Made by a program: the position numbers and the translations under genes
Assembly (NCBI GenBank): GCA_021772895.1
Contig: JAJFLC010000012.1
Span: forward strand, 62,001 to 126,000
Direction of reading: 5' to 3'
DNA length: 64,000 nucleotides
Origin: Mariprofundaceae bacterium
GTDB taxonomy: Bacteria > Pseudomonadota > Zetaproteobacteria > Mariprofundales > Mariprofundaceae
The notes under the pieces: generated by a model
Database searches by the model: none
Seen by the model: the letters and a program-made list of their open reading frames with translations, nothing else
Told to the model about the DNA's origin: nothing
In this document: positions 34,901 through 45,084 of the stretch, piece by piece
Numbering within the stretch: position 1 is the stretch's first letter
Layout of the letters: every line of letters begins with the position of its first letter

Positions 34901-35818
34901 GTGCCCTTCTACCGTAGCTGGGCTGCATTTGCGCTATTCTCTGCTGCCAGTTTTGCGATCATGGCTGCCTTTGTTCGATTAGCAAGCGAATCTCTGCCAC
35001 AAAGTGAAGTGGTGTTTTTTCGTAATTTCATGGCATTACTGATACTTCTGCCCCTGCTATATCATAAAAAAATATCACTAAAAACATCACACTTTGGGCT
35101 TCATCTACTGCGCACCCTGATTGGACTCAGCGCCATGTATCTCTATTTCTACGCACTTTTTCATCTACCATTGGCCGATGCACTTCTGCTGAATTACACC
35201 TCTCCTCTATTTATAACCCTGTTTGCCGTATTGTGGCTCAAAGAACGCTGGACAAAAAACAGACAAATCGCCGCTGTGATCGGGCTGATTGGTGTTGCGC
35301 TTCTGTTCCACCCATCCTCAAACATTGCATCACTTGCTGGGGTGTTAGGACTTGTATCCGGAGCCTTTGCAGGCTTGGCGCTGACCATGGTGAAAAAACT
35401 CTCAAAAACAGAGCCGGGATTGCGTATCGTGGTGATGTTTGCGCTGGGTGGCAGCATCATTTCATTCATACCCATGCTCTGGACATTCCAATGGCCTTCG
35501 CAAGAGGCTTGGGGCTGGCTTATTGCCATGGGTTTATTTGGGAGCCTTGCCCAACTAGGCCTGACCCGGGCGTACCAACTGGCACCAGCCTCACAGGTTT
35601 CATCCATGAGCTACACCAGCCTTCTATTTGCTGGCGTGATTGGTTTTTTATTCTGGAATGAAAGTCCTGATCTATTGGGGCTTCTTGGGGGCTGTATTAT
35701 TATTGCTGCCGGCATCACCGTTGCACGTGAGCATCCTGAACCTGCGCCAGAACCTCCCGGTTCTGTCCCGATCGTTGAATCTGAAGCTGACTTTAAATCA
35801 GATAAGACACGCCTGTGA
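34901..35818 (+). CDS. EamA/DMT family permease
   Basis: A 305-residue protein with ten hydrophobic segments in two repeats of five, the pattern of drug/metabolite (EamA) transporters. LADALLLNYTSPLFITLFAVLWLKERWTKNRQIAAVIGLIGVALL and the second repeat QLAPASQVSSMSYTSLLFAGVIGFLFWNESP are typical. The tail is hydrophilic and Pro/Glu-rich. Substrates in this family range from amino acids to S-adenosylmethionine. The start is a GTG without a clear ribosome-binding site. It lies 18 bases after lspA. Confidence 0.87.
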   Translation: MPFYRSWAAFALFSAASFAIMAAFVRLASESLPQSEVVFFRNFMALLILLPLLYHKKISLKTSHFGLHLLRTLIGLSAMYLYFYALFHLPLADALLLNYTSPLFITLFAVLWLKERWTKNRQIAAVIGLIGVALLFHPSSNIASLAGVLGLVSGAFAGLALTMVKKLSKTEPGLRIVVMFALGGSIISFIPMLWTFQWPSQEAWGWLIAMGLFGSLAQLGLTRAYQLAPASQVSSMSYTSLLFAGVIGFLFWNESPDLLGLLGGCIIIAAGITVAREHPEPAPEPPGSVPIVESEADFKSDKTRL

Positions 35819-35989
35819 TGTGAGACAATAACCGCATAACCTCTTTCACATCGACCACACAGGCAGGTTACAATCCGAACAGCGCGAATGGCAAAAACTT
35901 TCGCACCGATCGCGAATGTTTGGGTATTAAGATTGAGTTTTAATGGCGTTTATCAACGTCGCCATGTTAACATGATATTTTCAGAACTC

Positions 35990-37384
35990 TTATGCTACAG
36001 AACGAAGTGACGCCATACCTCTGCGAATGCGCTCAAGCGATTCATCTTTGCCCAGCAGCTCGAGTGTTAAGTCAATCGGAGGTGAAACCGGGCCTCCGGA
36101 AACCAGAATACGGACGGGTTGAGCAAGTTTTCCCATATTCATTTCTGCTGCTTCACAAATAGATGCGATCAGCCCATGTGCCAATTCGCCCCGCCATTCG
36201 GAGAGTCCTTCTGCCTGTACCACAAAAGCCTCAAGCAACGGCCATGTTCCATCTTTGAAATTTTTCTTCACCGCTTTTTCATCATATTCCATCGGAGCCT
36301 GATAGAAAAAGCGAGCACCCTCTGCCAAATCAAGCAGGTTCTTTGATCGCTCCTGCAGGCTTGCAATTACAGGCACCAGATCAGGGCCGTTTGACACATC
36401 CCCTTCCAATAAACGTGTAATTTCAACAACCAGATCCGCCGGAGCAGATTCCCGCAGATAGTGACCATTCAGCCAATCCAATTTTTGCTGATCAAAACGT
36501 GCAGCCGCTTTGCCTACCTGCGCCAAATCAAATAACTCAATCAAACGTGCTTCGGAGAAAACTTCTTCATCACCATACGACCAGCCAAGACGAGCCAGAT
36601 AGTTGTTAACCGCATGTGGCAAATAACCCTTCTCCCGATATTCCGTAATTGCCACCGCCCCATGACGTTTGGACATCTTGGCCCCATCAGGGCCATGAAT
36701 GAGAGGAATATGGGCAAATTCTGGTATCGGCAAACTCAACGCTTCATAAAGCTGAATTTGACGCGGTGTGTTATTCAAATGATCTGAACCCCGCACCACA
36801 TGAGAAATACCCATATCCGCATCATCAACAACTACAGCCAGATTATACGTTGGCGTCCCGTCTGAACGCATAATAATAAGGTCATCCAGCTCCTTATTCG
36901 GAAAACAAACATCGCCCAGCACTAAATCTTTTACCCATGTCTCGCCCTCATCGGGGGAGCGAAAACGAACCACATAAGGTGCATTTTCAGCATGTTCTGC
37001 ACGATTTCGACAACGACCATCATACATCGCCTTCTGACCAGCAACACGCTGCGCTTCACGCATCACATCCAGTTCATCTCTCGTGCAATAACACTTATAT
37101 GCCTTACCCTCTGCCAACAGCTTCTCTACAGCGGCCACATGCTGTGTCTCCCGGGCACTCTGGAAAACAGGTTCACCGTCCCAATCCAGACCCAGCCATT
37201 TCAGACCATCAAGGATCACCGCAGTTGCCTCATCAGTAGAACGCTCACGATCAGTATCCTCGATGCGCAATACAAATTCACCGCCGAAATGACGCGCATA
37301 AAGCCATGAAAAAAGCGCCGTACGGGCGCCCCCAATATGCAACATACCAGTAGGTGATGGGGCAAAACGAGTGCGGACTGTCAT
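35990..37384 (-). CDS. gltX: Glutamyl-tRNA synthetase
   Basis: Charges tRNA-Glu, and in many proteobacteria without GlnRS also tRNA-Gln. Class I motifs are RFAPSPTGMLHIGGARTALF (HIGH) and DGAKMSKRHGAVAI (KMSKR). It has ARDEL-type CYCTRDELDVMREAQ and VVRFRSPDEGETWVKDLV. The C-terminal helical anticodon domain is present, and the length (464) is normal. No zinc-binding cysteines beyond CYC are apparent. It runs leftward next to the AsmA-like gene. Confidence 0.96.
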   Translation of the reverse strand: MTVRTRFAPSPTGMLHIGGARTALFSWLYARHFGGEFVLRIEDTDRERSTDEATAVILDGLKWLGLDWDGEPVFQSARETQHVAAVEKLLAEGKAYKCYCTRDELDVMREAQRVAGQKAMYDGRCRNRAEHAENAPYVVRFRSPDEGETWVKDLVLGDVCFPNKELDDLIIMRSDGTPTYNLAVVVDDADMGISHVVRGSDHLNNTPRQIQLYEALSLPIPEFAHIPLIHGPDGAKMSKRHGAVAITEYREKGYLPHAVNNYLARLGWSYGDEEVFSEARLIELFDLAQVGKAAARFDQQKLDWLNGHYLRESAPADLVVEITRLLEGDVSNGPDLVPVIASLQERSKNLLDLAEGARFFYQAPMEYDEKAVKKNFKDGTWPLLEAFVVQAEGLSEWRGELAHGLIASICEAAEMNMGKLAQPVRILVSGGPVSPPIDLTLELLGKDESLERIRRGMASLRSVA

Positions 37385-37452
37385 GTTTAATATCTCCGAA
37401 GGCCAGAATTTAAGGACTGCAAATCTAACGTGCCTTCTACAAAGCGAAAGGA

Positions 37453-40212
37453 CTAGGGTATCGTAACAATGCCAATGCCACTCGTGCTGCTTGAACTTCG
37501 ATGCTGCTTACCTGGCCACACCGGAAAAATGCGTGTACGTGATATACCACGACCCACTAAAAACTTCTCAATTAACTGCTGAGTATAACGGGCACGCTCA
37601 ATCTGTTTTGCAGCCTGTAATGACGCGTTCAATTGCGGTTTAAGCTCCACTGCCTGTTTGGGATTTTTTTTCATCTCCCGAATAACATTTCTAAGCCGAA
37701 CACGTTCATTTTGTGAGAGTGAGCCACGTCCGTGCAGCCGAATAGACGATAGCAAGCGACCTCTAGTAACATCTACGGATTTGGTAAAATGTCCCTGATT
37801 AGCCATCTCCAATTTCATCGCCTGTATCAACGCGTCACCCAGCACATTGCCAACCGCGCCCTCTGCCTGCAAAGGAACACGCAAACGAACCGCTCCAGCC
37901 TTTTGTAACGAAAGAAAGATGTCATGCACATTAAAACCGACACGCGAAAGAAGCGGATCATTTGAAGTAAGAACAGGCCCCAAAAGACCATGTTGAAGAC
38001 GCAGATAACCCAACCCCTTGTACGGTCCGGTTTCCGACTTTTGTAAAGCGATGTCGGCATAAAGCCGACCACGCACAAATTCAGGCATGCCGGAAACTTT
38101 CAACCAATCATTCATGAAAAATGGCAACACATCACGAATCCATATTTTTGCCTTATTTAATTCTGGCATGGCTGAGACCCACATCAACTGACCTTTCATA
38201 ACAAAGGAGCCACCGCCCAACACTGCATTCATCTCGACAGGAGCAGCCAAACCCGGACGGAAGTTTTTAACGGAAATTTCAGCATTTTGCGCCCAAATAG
38301 CATCCGCATGCCCCACACTAATGCGCCCTTTACGCAACAATAATTCCTGAATGTGCCAAGCCTCTGCACTCACATCTTTGCTCGCAGCATCCGCTACGTC
38401 TATCGCACCCACCCCTTCGTTCATCTCAGATTGATGCAGAGGGTGAAGTGCTGTCTGATACTTCCACCCTTGTACATCCACCTGCCGAATGTTCTGCTCC
38501 TGCAATCCTGAACCGATTTTATCGAGCCCAATCTTCACCGCTTTTGCATACCACTGCTCACCGTCATATTGTAAATGCGCATCCGTAACAGATGCTTCGC
38601 CGCTGGCTTCCCAAACGGCAGAATCCACTGCAAGGTGTAACTGTAAATCCACATCACCTGAAATTCCGCTGGCATCTCTTCGGATCATTTCCGGTAACAA
38701 GGATCTGAAACGTACCAGCCCGGCTTTTTTTGCTTTTATTTCGAACTTAAGCCCCCGCTCACCTGTGCTTCCCAATATGCCAGCCCCGGACACACTCCAA
38801 TTCTCAGCCAGTGCCTCACCATCCGAAGCCAATGTCTGTAACTTCAGTTGCAGCTTTCCATTTCTTTTCAAGCTGCCGCCACCTTCCAGCATCGGTAAAT
38901 TAAGAAACCCTTTAGATAAGCGAATATTGGGCGTGATCTGATTTAAATTTATTTTATCGACATCCACGGCCCATGCCTGATGTGTCGATTTAAGCGTAGA
39001 TTTAAAAGAACCTGCATCAATCACAGGATTCCCGCTCATTAATTTTACCTCTTTTGCATAAAAATGACGCCCCGGCCACCGCACGCGTGCATTTGCAATT
39101 TGAATCGATTCCATACGCCATTCTGAAAATGCCTCTCTTACCGAGGCCTCTCTACGATAGCTGATATGACTCACTTTCGCTTCAGTGGTCGCCATCTTCC
39201 ATTGCTTCAGATTTCCGGATAATTGCAAAGGCCCGGCAAGCCTGCCAGCAACCAGTTTATGCCCCTGAAACTCTGGAAGCTGACTTGAAAACATCGCCAG
39301 AGGCCAATCAACAGAAACAACATCTCCGTGCCACTTCCCACCGACTAACGTTCCACCCCAAACAAGACTTCCGCTCTTATTCTGATTTGTTAGATCCTGA
39401 ATCTCCGTTTCACCGTTGATAATATATGAAGCCTGATCATCTCTTTTTTGTTTCCAATTCACCTGTCCATTTAATTCTCCCGGCAAAGCGGTCAAACCAA
39501 GGATTTTGTCCAAAAAGTCTGACGCATCCAAATCTTTCCAAATAAGGCTACCACCAACAACATAACTCGCTTCGCCTTTTAGAACTTCATCAGTCTCCAG
39601 CTTTATCTCGCTACCCAGCCAATGTGCCAAACCTTCCACATGTCTCATCCCGGAAGTACGACTGCTTTCCAAATGCGCAAGGTTTATAGTGCTGGATTGA
39701 TGCGGAAAAAAATTTCCGGCTTCTGGCAACAACTCAAAGTCAAGATCATAAAGGCCAATACGTTGCGCTGAATTCCATAATTGGTGGAACAAAACCGGCA
39801 TCCATGCAGTTTCATGTGCCTGTATTCCTTTCAAAGCAGTGGCTGTCAAACTGATATGCGCGCCTCTTATCTCAACGTACGCCACCGCTGGCTCTTTGCC
39901 AGACAGTGAAGAAAGGTTGCCATGGAGTGAGACAACTGGCACAGAAAGCTTTGCATGTTCACTATTTAGGCGAACATCAATCAATGTCAGCACTCCCTTT
40001 AACATACGATAACGAACATCACCGATAGAAAGTTCTGATTCCTTTGCCCAGGAAGCAACAACTTTTTTCGCCTCCTGCTGAGCACTGACCTGCATGGCAA
40101 AATGTGTCGCAACCAGCATCAAAGAAAGCATCGCAATGCCCGCCAGATACCAGCGCGCAGCAGCAGACATTTTGCCTACTGGATGACTGATGAGAGGATG
40201 CCTTCGGATCAC
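37453..40212 (-). CDS. AsmA-like periplasmic protein
   Basis: A 919-residue protein with one N-terminal helix (WYLAGIAMLSLMLVATHFAMQVSA) and a very long beta-rich periplasmic part of the AsmA/YhdP/DUF748 type. Repeats such as LSIGDVRYRMLKGVLTLIDVRL near the start and a basic C-terminal helix (AAKQIERARYTQQLIEKFLVGRGI) fit that group, which is thought to move lipids between inner and outer membranes. The start is a GTG at 40212, or ATG 40170 after a weak AGTAGG. It lies five bases after acs and is likely cotranscribed. Confidence 0.75.
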   Translation of the reverse strand: MIRRHPLISHPVGKMSAAARWYLAGIAMLSLMLVATHFAMQVSAQQEAKKVVASWAKESELSIGDVRYRMLKGVLTLIDVRLNSEHAKLSVPVVSLHGNLSSLSGKEPAVAYVEIRGAHISLTATALKGIQAHETAWMPVLFHQLWNSAQRIGLYDLDFELLPEAGNFFPHQSSTINLAHLESSRTSGMRHVEGLAHWLGSEIKLETDEVLKGEASYVVGGSLIWKDLDASDFLDKILGLTALPGELNGQVNWKQKRDDQASYIINGETEIQDLTNQNKSGSLVWGGTLVGGKWHGDVVSVDWPLAMFSSQLPEFQGHKLVAGRLAGPLQLSGNLKQWKMATTEAKVSHISYRREASVREAFSEWRMESIQIANARVRWPGRHFYAKEVKLMSGNPVIDAGSFKSTLKSTHQAWAVDVDKINLNQITPNIRLSKGFLNLPMLEGGGSLKRNGKLQLKLQTLASDGEALAENWSVSGAGILGSTGERGLKFEIKAKKAGLVRFRSLLPEMIRRDASGISGDVDLQLHLAVDSAVWEASGEASVTDAHLQYDGEQWYAKAVKIGLDKIGSGLQEQNIRQVDVQGWKYQTALHPLHQSEMNEGVGAIDVADAASKDVSAEAWHIQELLLRKGRISVGHADAIWAQNAEISVKNFRPGLAAPVEMNAVLGGGSFVMKGQLMWVSAMPELNKAKIWIRDVLPFFMNDWLKVSGMPEFVRGRLYADIALQKSETGPYKGLGYLRLQHGLLGPVLTSNDPLLSRVGFNVHDIFLSLQKAGAVRLRVPLQAEGAVGNVLGDALIQAMKLEMANQGHFTKSVDVTRGRLLSSIRLHGRGSLSQNERVRLRNVIREMKKNPKQAVELKPQLNASLQAAKQIERARYTQQLIEKFLVGRGISRTRIFPVWPGKQHRSSSSTSGIGIVTIP

Positions 40213-40217
40213 AGAGC

Positions 40218-42173
40218 TTATAAACTTTCCGGCTGCTGTGTCTGTAACTGCTGGACGACGCTCTGATCTTCCAGCGTGGAAATATCAGATGTGATTTCAC
40301 GTCCCGCTGCAATATCACGCAAAAGCCTGCGCATAATTTTTCCTGATCGTGTTTTTGGCAGGCTATCGGCAAAACGAATGTCATCCGGCTTGGCAATCGG
40401 CCCGATTTCTGCGGCAACATGTTTGCAAAGCTCTGCCTGCAATGAACTCGACACCTCACGTTTGAGCACAACAAAGGCACAAATAGCCTCACCTTTTATG
40501 TCATCCGGCCGACCAACCACGGCAGCCTCAGCAACTGCATCATGAGAAACCAGCGCCGATTCAATTTCCATCGTTCCCAACCTGTGCCCCGAAACATTCA
40601 GCACATCATCGATACGTCCCATGATCCAGAAATACCCATCCTCATCACGTCTGGCACCATCTCCGGCAAAATACATGTGATTGCCAAATTTCTGCCAGTA
40701 AGTTTCAACATACCGTGCATCATCACCCCATATACCACGCAACATGGAGGGCCATGGTTTTGTCATCACCAAAAGTCCGCCGCCATTGGGAACTTCCTGA
40801 CCTTCTCCGTCCACCACAGATGCAAAGACCCCTGGCAAAGGCAAGGTTGCTGAACCTGGCTTGGTGGGTGTTGCAAAGGGAAGTGGTGCAAGCATGTGCC
40901 CACCCGTTTCCGTCTGCCACCATGTATCCGTAATCGGGCAACGTTCACCGCCAATGGTTTTGTGATACCACATCCATGCTTCAGGATTAATCGGTTCACC
41001 GACGGTCCCAAGCACGCGCAGTTTTGTGAGGTCATATTTCGCAGGCCACTGATCTCCTGCCTTGATCAGAGCTCGAATCGCTGTCGGTGCGGTATAAAAA
41101 ATCGTTACGCCATGTTCTTCACATATCTTCCAAAGCCGCCCTGCATCCGGGTAAGTGGGTACACCCTCATACATCAATGTTGTGCCACCATTCGATAATG
41201 GCCCATAAACAGAGTAAGTATGTCCAGTAATCCAGCCCACATCTGCTGTACACCAAAAAACATCCTTTTTCGGGTTGAAATCAAAGCTCCACTGCATGGT
41301 CAAATGTGCCCATAGCAAATAGCCACCGGTTGAATGAACAATGCCTTTTGGTTTTCCTGTTGAACCGGAAGTATAAAGAATAAATAATGGGTGCTCTGCC
41401 GAAACAGCTAATGGTTCGCACACTGTACTCTGTGTCGCAAGCAACGCATGCCAATGCACATCGCGTTCTTTTGTCCATAAAATTTCATTTTTACCATGTT
41501 TCACCACAAGCACATGCTCGACAGACTCACACCCTTCGCTCAACGCCTCATCCACAGCAGGCTTAAGTGCATGCACAGTTCCGCGCCGATAACCCCCATC
41601 TGCCGTGATCACCAATTTCGCCCCTGCATCCATAATGCGATCACGAAGAGCCCGTGAAGAAAACGCGCCAAAAACAACCGAATGTGTTGCACCAATACGA
41701 CTGCAAGCCAACATCGCAATGGCTGCTTCAGGAATCATGGGCATATAGATCACAACACGATCTCCGGGCTCAACACCCAAAGATTTCATGCCATTGGCAG
41801 CTCTGCTCACATCATCAAGCAACGCCTGATAACTTATCTTACGCACATCCCCCGGCTCACCTTCCCAGATGATCGCAGTGCGCTCACCATGCCCTGCATT
41901 CACATGCCGATCCAGACAGTTCTCGGAAAGATTCAATTCACCCTCTTCGAACCATTTAAAAAACGGTGCGTTAGAATCATTCAACACCGTTGAAAAAGGC
42001 TTTCTCCATATCAAATGTTCATTGGCCAACCCACGCCATGTACCTTCATAATCACTGTTAAAATGGGCGACAAGGTTTTTATACGCTTCCATAGAAGCAA
42101 TGTTTGACCCTTCCGAAACAGGCGGTTGAAACATACGATGTTCGCCCAACATCGACTCAATCGTGTCACTCAT
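40218..42173 (-). CDS. acs: Acetyl-CoA synthetase
   Basis: Activates acetate to acetyl-CoA through acetyl-AMP. The 651 residues contain [24 protein letters not shown] (phosphate loop), [18 protein letters not shown], and the C-terminal [20 protein letters not shown] hinge. The catalytic lysine is in [17 protein letters not shown], the usual acetylation target. In an autotroph it would recover acetate or feed biosynthesis. It is the first gene of the leftward pair with the AsmA-like gene. Confidence 0.96.
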   Translation of the reverse strand: MSDTIESMLGEHRMFQPPVSEGSNIASMEAYKNLVAHFNSDYEGTWRGLANEHLIWRKPFSTVLNDSNAPFFKWFEEGELNLSENCLDRHVNAGHGERTAIIWEGEPGDVRKISYQALLDDVSRAANGMKSLGVEPGDRVVIYMPMIPEAAIAMLACSRIGATHSVVFGAFSSRALRDRIMDAGAKLVITADGGYRRGTVHALKPAVDEALSEGCESVEHVLVVKHGKNEILWTKERDVHWHALLATQSTVCEPLAVSAEHPLFILYTSGSTGKPKGIVHSTGGYLLWAHLTMQWSFDFNPKKDVFWCTADVGWITGHTYSVYGPLSNGGTTLMYEGVPTYPDAGRLWKICEEHGVTIFYTAPTAIRALIKAGDQWPAKYDLTKLRVLGTVGEPINPEAWMWYHKTIGGERCPITDTWWQTETGGHMLAPLPFATPTKPGSATLPLPGVFASVVDGEGQEVPNGGGLLVMTKPWPSMLRGIWGDDARYVETYWQKFGNHMYFAGDGARRDEDGYFWIMGRIDDVLNVSGHRLGTMEIESALVSHDAVAEAAVVGRPDDIKGEAICAFVVLKREVSSSLQAELCKHVAAEIGPIAKPDDIRFADSLPKTRSGKIMRRLLRDIAAGREITSDISTLEDQSVVQQLQTQQPESL

Positions 42174-42314
42174 TGAAGCCTCCTTTCAAAATTTAAATCT
42201 GACCGGAGCAATGCATACGTCAACAAACATCGTACAATACATACAAAACGTGCGTCAGTTCACAGAACAAAACCTTCAACTTTTGTAAGCTATGAAATGT
42301 TAGGAGGCTCACCC

Positions 42315-42416
42315 GTGAAAATTTACTGGAAAAATATTCAACGCTTTTCACTGGTCTATAGTCTGGCTGTCGGTTATCTATTCATGCTACACAGCTTACT
42401 CAACCCTTACTATTAA
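42315..42416 (+). CDS. Small membrane peptide, 33 aa
   Basis: Too short for the ORF track. A GTG at 42315 follows a perfect ribosome-binding site (TAGGAGG, 42301-42307) by seven bases, and the frame ends TAA at 42416. The product is MKIYWKNIQRFSLVYSLAVGYLFMLHSLLNPYY, a basic and aromatic start then one hydrophobic helix, similar in design to the 40-residue peptide at 89-211. It lies 30 bases before cutA. I know no family for it. Confidence 0.55.
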   Translation: MKIYWKNIQRFSLVYSLAVGYLFMLHSLLNPYY

Positions 42417-42445
42417 CACACACGCCAAACCGCTATCCTTCGCCG

Positions 42446-42772
42446 ATGGAAAATGAGGCATGCATCATCCTGACCAGCGTCGAATCCAAAAAAGACGCGA
42501 TGACCATTGCAGAACAACTTGTTGAAAAAAATCTTGCGGCATGCGTTCAGATTTCTGCCCAAGGTGAATCTGTCTATCGCTGGAAAGGCAAGACTCAAAA
42601 AAATCAGGAATATTTTCTGAACATTAAAAGCACGCGAGCCAACAAACTGTCGATCATCACATGGCTACACAAACATCACCCATACGACATCCCGGAAATA
42701 CTATGTTTAAATGCCGATGCCAGTAAAACATATGTGCAATGGATCTCTTCAAATACTTGCAGTGACACCTGA
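42446..42772 (+). CDS. cutA: Divalent-cation tolerance protein CutA
   Basis: Small trimeric protein linked to copper tolerance and, in some bacteria, to cytochrome c biogenesis, although its exact activity is debated. The 108 residues show ACIILTSVESKKDAMTIAEQLVEKNLAACVQISAQGESVYRWKGKTQKNQEYFLNIKS and HHPYDIPEILCLNADASKTYVQWI, both standard. It precedes ccdA, as cutA (cycY) precedes dsbD in E. coli, which supports both calls. Confidence 0.95.
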   Translation: MENEACIILTSVESKKDAMTIAEQLVEKNLAACVQISAQGESVYRWKGKTQKNQEYFLNIKSTRANKLSIITWLHKHHPYDIPEILCLNADASKTYVQWISSNTCSDT

Positions 42773-42840
42773 ATGCGTAAGAAATCAGAAGCAATCCAGA
42801 CACATGACACAACAAAACAACGATACAATAAGGAACTTAC

Positions 42841-43599
42841 ATGATTGAAGTTACATTGATTGGCGCATTTATGGCAGGATTACTCTCTTTTTTATCCCCA
42901 TGCGTGCTGCCACTCGTACCCGCGTATTTATCATTTATCAGTGGTGTTTCAATCAACGTATTGCGATCCAATACAGAACAGGGAAGCACATCTGTCCGCA
43001 AACATGCAGTTGCTCAATCCATGTGGTTCATTCTTGGTTTCAGTCTCGTTTTCATCGCACTCGGCGCATCCGCATCATGGTTTGGCCAGTGGCTACTCGG
43101 GCACATGACGATATTAGGAAAGTTTGCCGGCGCCATTATTTTTGTATTTGGACTTCACTATACCGGACTTATTCGCATACCATTTTTGATGATGGATGCC
43201 CATTTAGACACGGCCAATGTCAAGGCAAAAAATGGCCTGGGTGCCATCACTTTGGGTGCTGCATTTGCCTTTGGCTGGACCCCGTGTGTCGGACCTATTC
43301 TGGGCGCGATTCTGGCTGTCGCTGGTGGCCAGGGAGAGGTCGTCCAGGGCATCATTCTTCTTGCAACTTACTCAGCAGGGCTGGGCATTCCTTTTTTACT
43401 CGCGGCACTGGCAACCGATGCGTTCCTGAACTGGTCTCAACGATTTAAAAAACACCTGCATGCTGTAGAAATCACATCCGGTATACTTCTTATGCTTGTT
43501 GGCATCATGATTTTTCTCGGTAGCTTCAGCATCGTGGCAGCATGGCTCATTGAATATCTTCCATGGCTGGCTGATATTGAGTCCTCTATCACCCTGTAA
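42841..43599 (+). CDS. ccdA: Cytochrome c biogenesis/thiol transport protein CcdA
   Basis: Membrane protein that carries reducing power from thioredoxin to periplasmic thiol proteins, for example in haem c attachment. The 252 residues have six helices. The two redox cysteines are in FLSPCVLPLVPAYLSFISG and FGWTPCVGPILGAILA. It is the short CcdA form without the periplasmic domains of DsbD. An AAGGAA site precedes the ATG. Follows cutA in the same direction. Confidence 0.94.
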   Translation: MIEVTLIGAFMAGLLSFLSPCVLPLVPAYLSFISGVSINVLRSNTEQGSTSVRKHAVAQSMWFILGFSLVFIALGASASWFGQWLLGHMTILGKFAGAIIFVFGLHYTGLIRIPFLMMDAHLDTANVKAKNGLGAITLGAAFAFGWTPCVGPILGAILAVAGGQGEVVQGIILLATYSAGLGIPFLLAALATDAFLNWSQRFKKHLHAVEITSGILLMLVGIMIFLGSFSIVAAWLIEYLPWLADIESSITL

Positions 43600-43637
43600 T
43601 AAAAGAAAATTTTCTCTATTCTGACTTCAATACAGGG

Positions 43638-43967
43638 TTGACCATCACGGCCACGAGTGATTCAATGCCATGCATGAGCGCAACAGACAACCAAGAGGCC
43701 ATACAGCAACGTGTTGAAAAACTGACACAACACATGGCAGCGATTCGACGCAACATGGAAAAATTAATGGCTGAGAATCAGCGTTTACGCGAGGTTGTTC
43801 GTTTGGCTGAGTCGGAGCTTCGAAAACGCCGTGACCAGGTCCAGCATCTGGAAACGGATCTTCAAGGGTTACAGAGTGATCGCTTTGATGCAAAAGCACG
43901 TGTTGAAAATGCCATCGAAAAGCTGGATCACCTGATCGCGGTGAACCCAAACAAGGACGAGCAATGA
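43638..43967 (+). CDS. Coiled-coil protein, ZapB-like, upstream of zapA
   Basis: A 109-residue protein that is nearly all coiled coil: RVEKLTQHMAAIRRNMEKLMAENQRLREVVRLAESELRKRRDQVQHLETDLQGLQSDR. The C-terminal section ARVENAIEKLDHLIA continues the heptads. It overlaps zapA by four bases. Small coiled-coil proteins paired with zapA (TIGR02449 group) act at the division septum, so a division role is likely. The start may be the ATG at 43674 (MSATDNQ) rather than 43638. Confidence 0.75.
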   Translation: MTITATSDSMPCMSATDNQEAIQQRVEKLTQHMAAIRRNMEKLMAENQRLREVVRLAESELRKRRDQVQHLETDLQGLQSDRFDAKARVENAIEKLDHLIAVNPNKDEQ

Positions 43968-44257
43968 GTCAACCTATTGATATCACTCTAATGGGTCGCA
44001 GCTTCACCATTCGCACCGATGATGATCCAGCACAGGTCCTCGCTGCCGCAGATCTCGTTCAAACTCAAATCGATGAACTTCGTCAGCTGGGCTCAACTGT
44101 CGCGTCAGATCGACTCATGGCACTGGTGGCATTGAATCTGGCAGGTGAACTGCTTAAAAAAGATCAGGGTCAGGTTGCAGACTTAAATGATTTGCTTTCT
44201 GCTTTGGACGATGTGGTTTTACAAGCAGAAGGTTTAGTGAAAGTGCCCCTGCGCTGA
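43964..44257 (+). CDS. zapA: Cell division protein ZapA
   Basis: Promotes bundling of FtsZ filaments at the division ring. The 97 residues match ZapA: IDITLMGRSFTIRTDDDPAQVLAAADLVQTQIDELRQLGSTVASDRLMALVALNLAGELLK, followed by a short coiled coil. It is coupled by ATGA overlap to the upstream coiled-coil gene and lies directly before the 6S RNA, the same order as in E. coli. Confidence 0.9.
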   Translation: MSQPIDITLMGRSFTIRTDDDPAQVLAAADLVQTQIDELRQLGSTVASDRLMALVALNLAGELLKKDQGQVADLNDLLSALDDVVLQAEGLVKVPLR

Positions 44258-44428
44258 TTGATTTGATTAATTGGCAGCCCAAGTTGCCTGAGCCGATATG
44301 TGTTAAACGGAAGCTTATCTACTTTGATTGTCCTGATTGTCCGCGTCCCCAATTAAGCCGGGATACCTGATGTTAAAGTATAACGCCCACCTCCGTTGGA
44401 GGGTTCGACAACGTTGTATCAAATCGCC
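44258..44428 (+). ncRNA. ssrS: 6S RNA
   Basis: The gap between zapA and fthC holds the 6S signature CCTGAGCCGATA (44288-44299), identical to the conserved block of E. coli 6S RNA. The ends pair: GATTTGAT (44260-44267) with ATCAAATC (44418-44425). A stem CTCC-gtt-GGAG followed by GGGTTC matches the 3' side of the E. coli RNA. The zapA-ssrS-fthC order is the classical one. 6S binds housekeeping RNA polymerase in stationary phase. The exact ends are estimates. Confidence 0.8.
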
Positions 44429-44457
44429 AGTGTGTGGGCGTGCTCTTTTTTACCCTA
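44383..44457 (+). terminator. Possible terminator around the 3' end of 6S RNA
   Basis: ACGCCCAC (44383-44390) can pair with GTGGGCGT (44434-44441), and a run of T follows (gctcttttttac). The stem competes with the closing stem of 6S, so it may form only in the primary transcript, or the precursor may be trimmed afterwards. Confidence 0.5.
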
Positions 44458-44490
44458 TCAAAAACAACCCTATAAAGTTGAAATATAAAA

Positions 44491-45084
44491 TTGAAACAAG
44501 TTGTGACTACTTCTAAATCTCTACTCAGAACCAACGCACTATCACAGCGTAAAAATCTTTCAGAAGATTCTCGTCGCGCATATTCGCTTAAAATCGAAAA
44601 CCGTCTTTTTGAATATCTTAAAGACTTCCAATCCAGCAATGTTCACCTGCTTACCTACCGGGCAACACCCGAAGAAGTTGATACCAGTGCCCTGTTTAAA
44701 ACATTTACAGGTCATCTCTATGCCCCCTGTGTGCACGATAGTAAAGACATGCATTGGTTAAATATCGATAACGATACGCATTGGGTTCATGGTGCCTTTG
44801 GTATTTTAGAGCCAACAAATGGTCATCACTGGAACCCTGAACATCAACCCACCATTTTATTATGTCCACTGGTCGGCTTTGACCGTGCCGGAAACCGGCT
44901 CGGCATGGGCAAAGGTTGTTTTGATCGTTGGCTGGCAACATATCAATCTCATATGCATGCCATCATCGGACTCGCATTTTCATGTCAGGAAGTTCCAAAT
45001 ATCCCTTCCGAGCCTCATGACATCGCCATGCATAGCATTATCACTGAAAAGGAAATTATTTCATGTCAGACAATCCCGCGTTAA
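44491..45084 (+). CDS. fthC: 5-formyltetrahydrofolate cyclo-ligase
   Basis: Converts 5-formyl-THF to methenyl-THF with ATP (YgfA/FthC/FAU1). The 197 residues contain the basic N-terminal pattern LLRTNALSQRKNLSEDSRRAYSLKIENRLF, HLLTYRATPEEVDTSALF and the ATP-binding signature CPLVGFDRAGNRLGMGKGCFDRWL. The start is a TTG at 44491, with no strong Shine-Dalgarno. It lies right after 6S RNA, and its end overlaps the next gene by 22 bases. Confidence 0.92.
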   Translation: MKQVVTTSKSLLRTNALSQRKNLSEDSRRAYSLKIENRLFEYLKDFQSSNVHLLTYRATPEEVDTSALFKTFTGHLYAPCVHDSKDMHWLNIDNDTHWVHGAFGILEPTNGHHWNPEHQPTILLCPLVGFDRAGNRLGMGKGCFDRWLATYQSHMHAIIGLAFSCQEVPNIPSEPHDIAMHSIITEKEIISCQTIPR

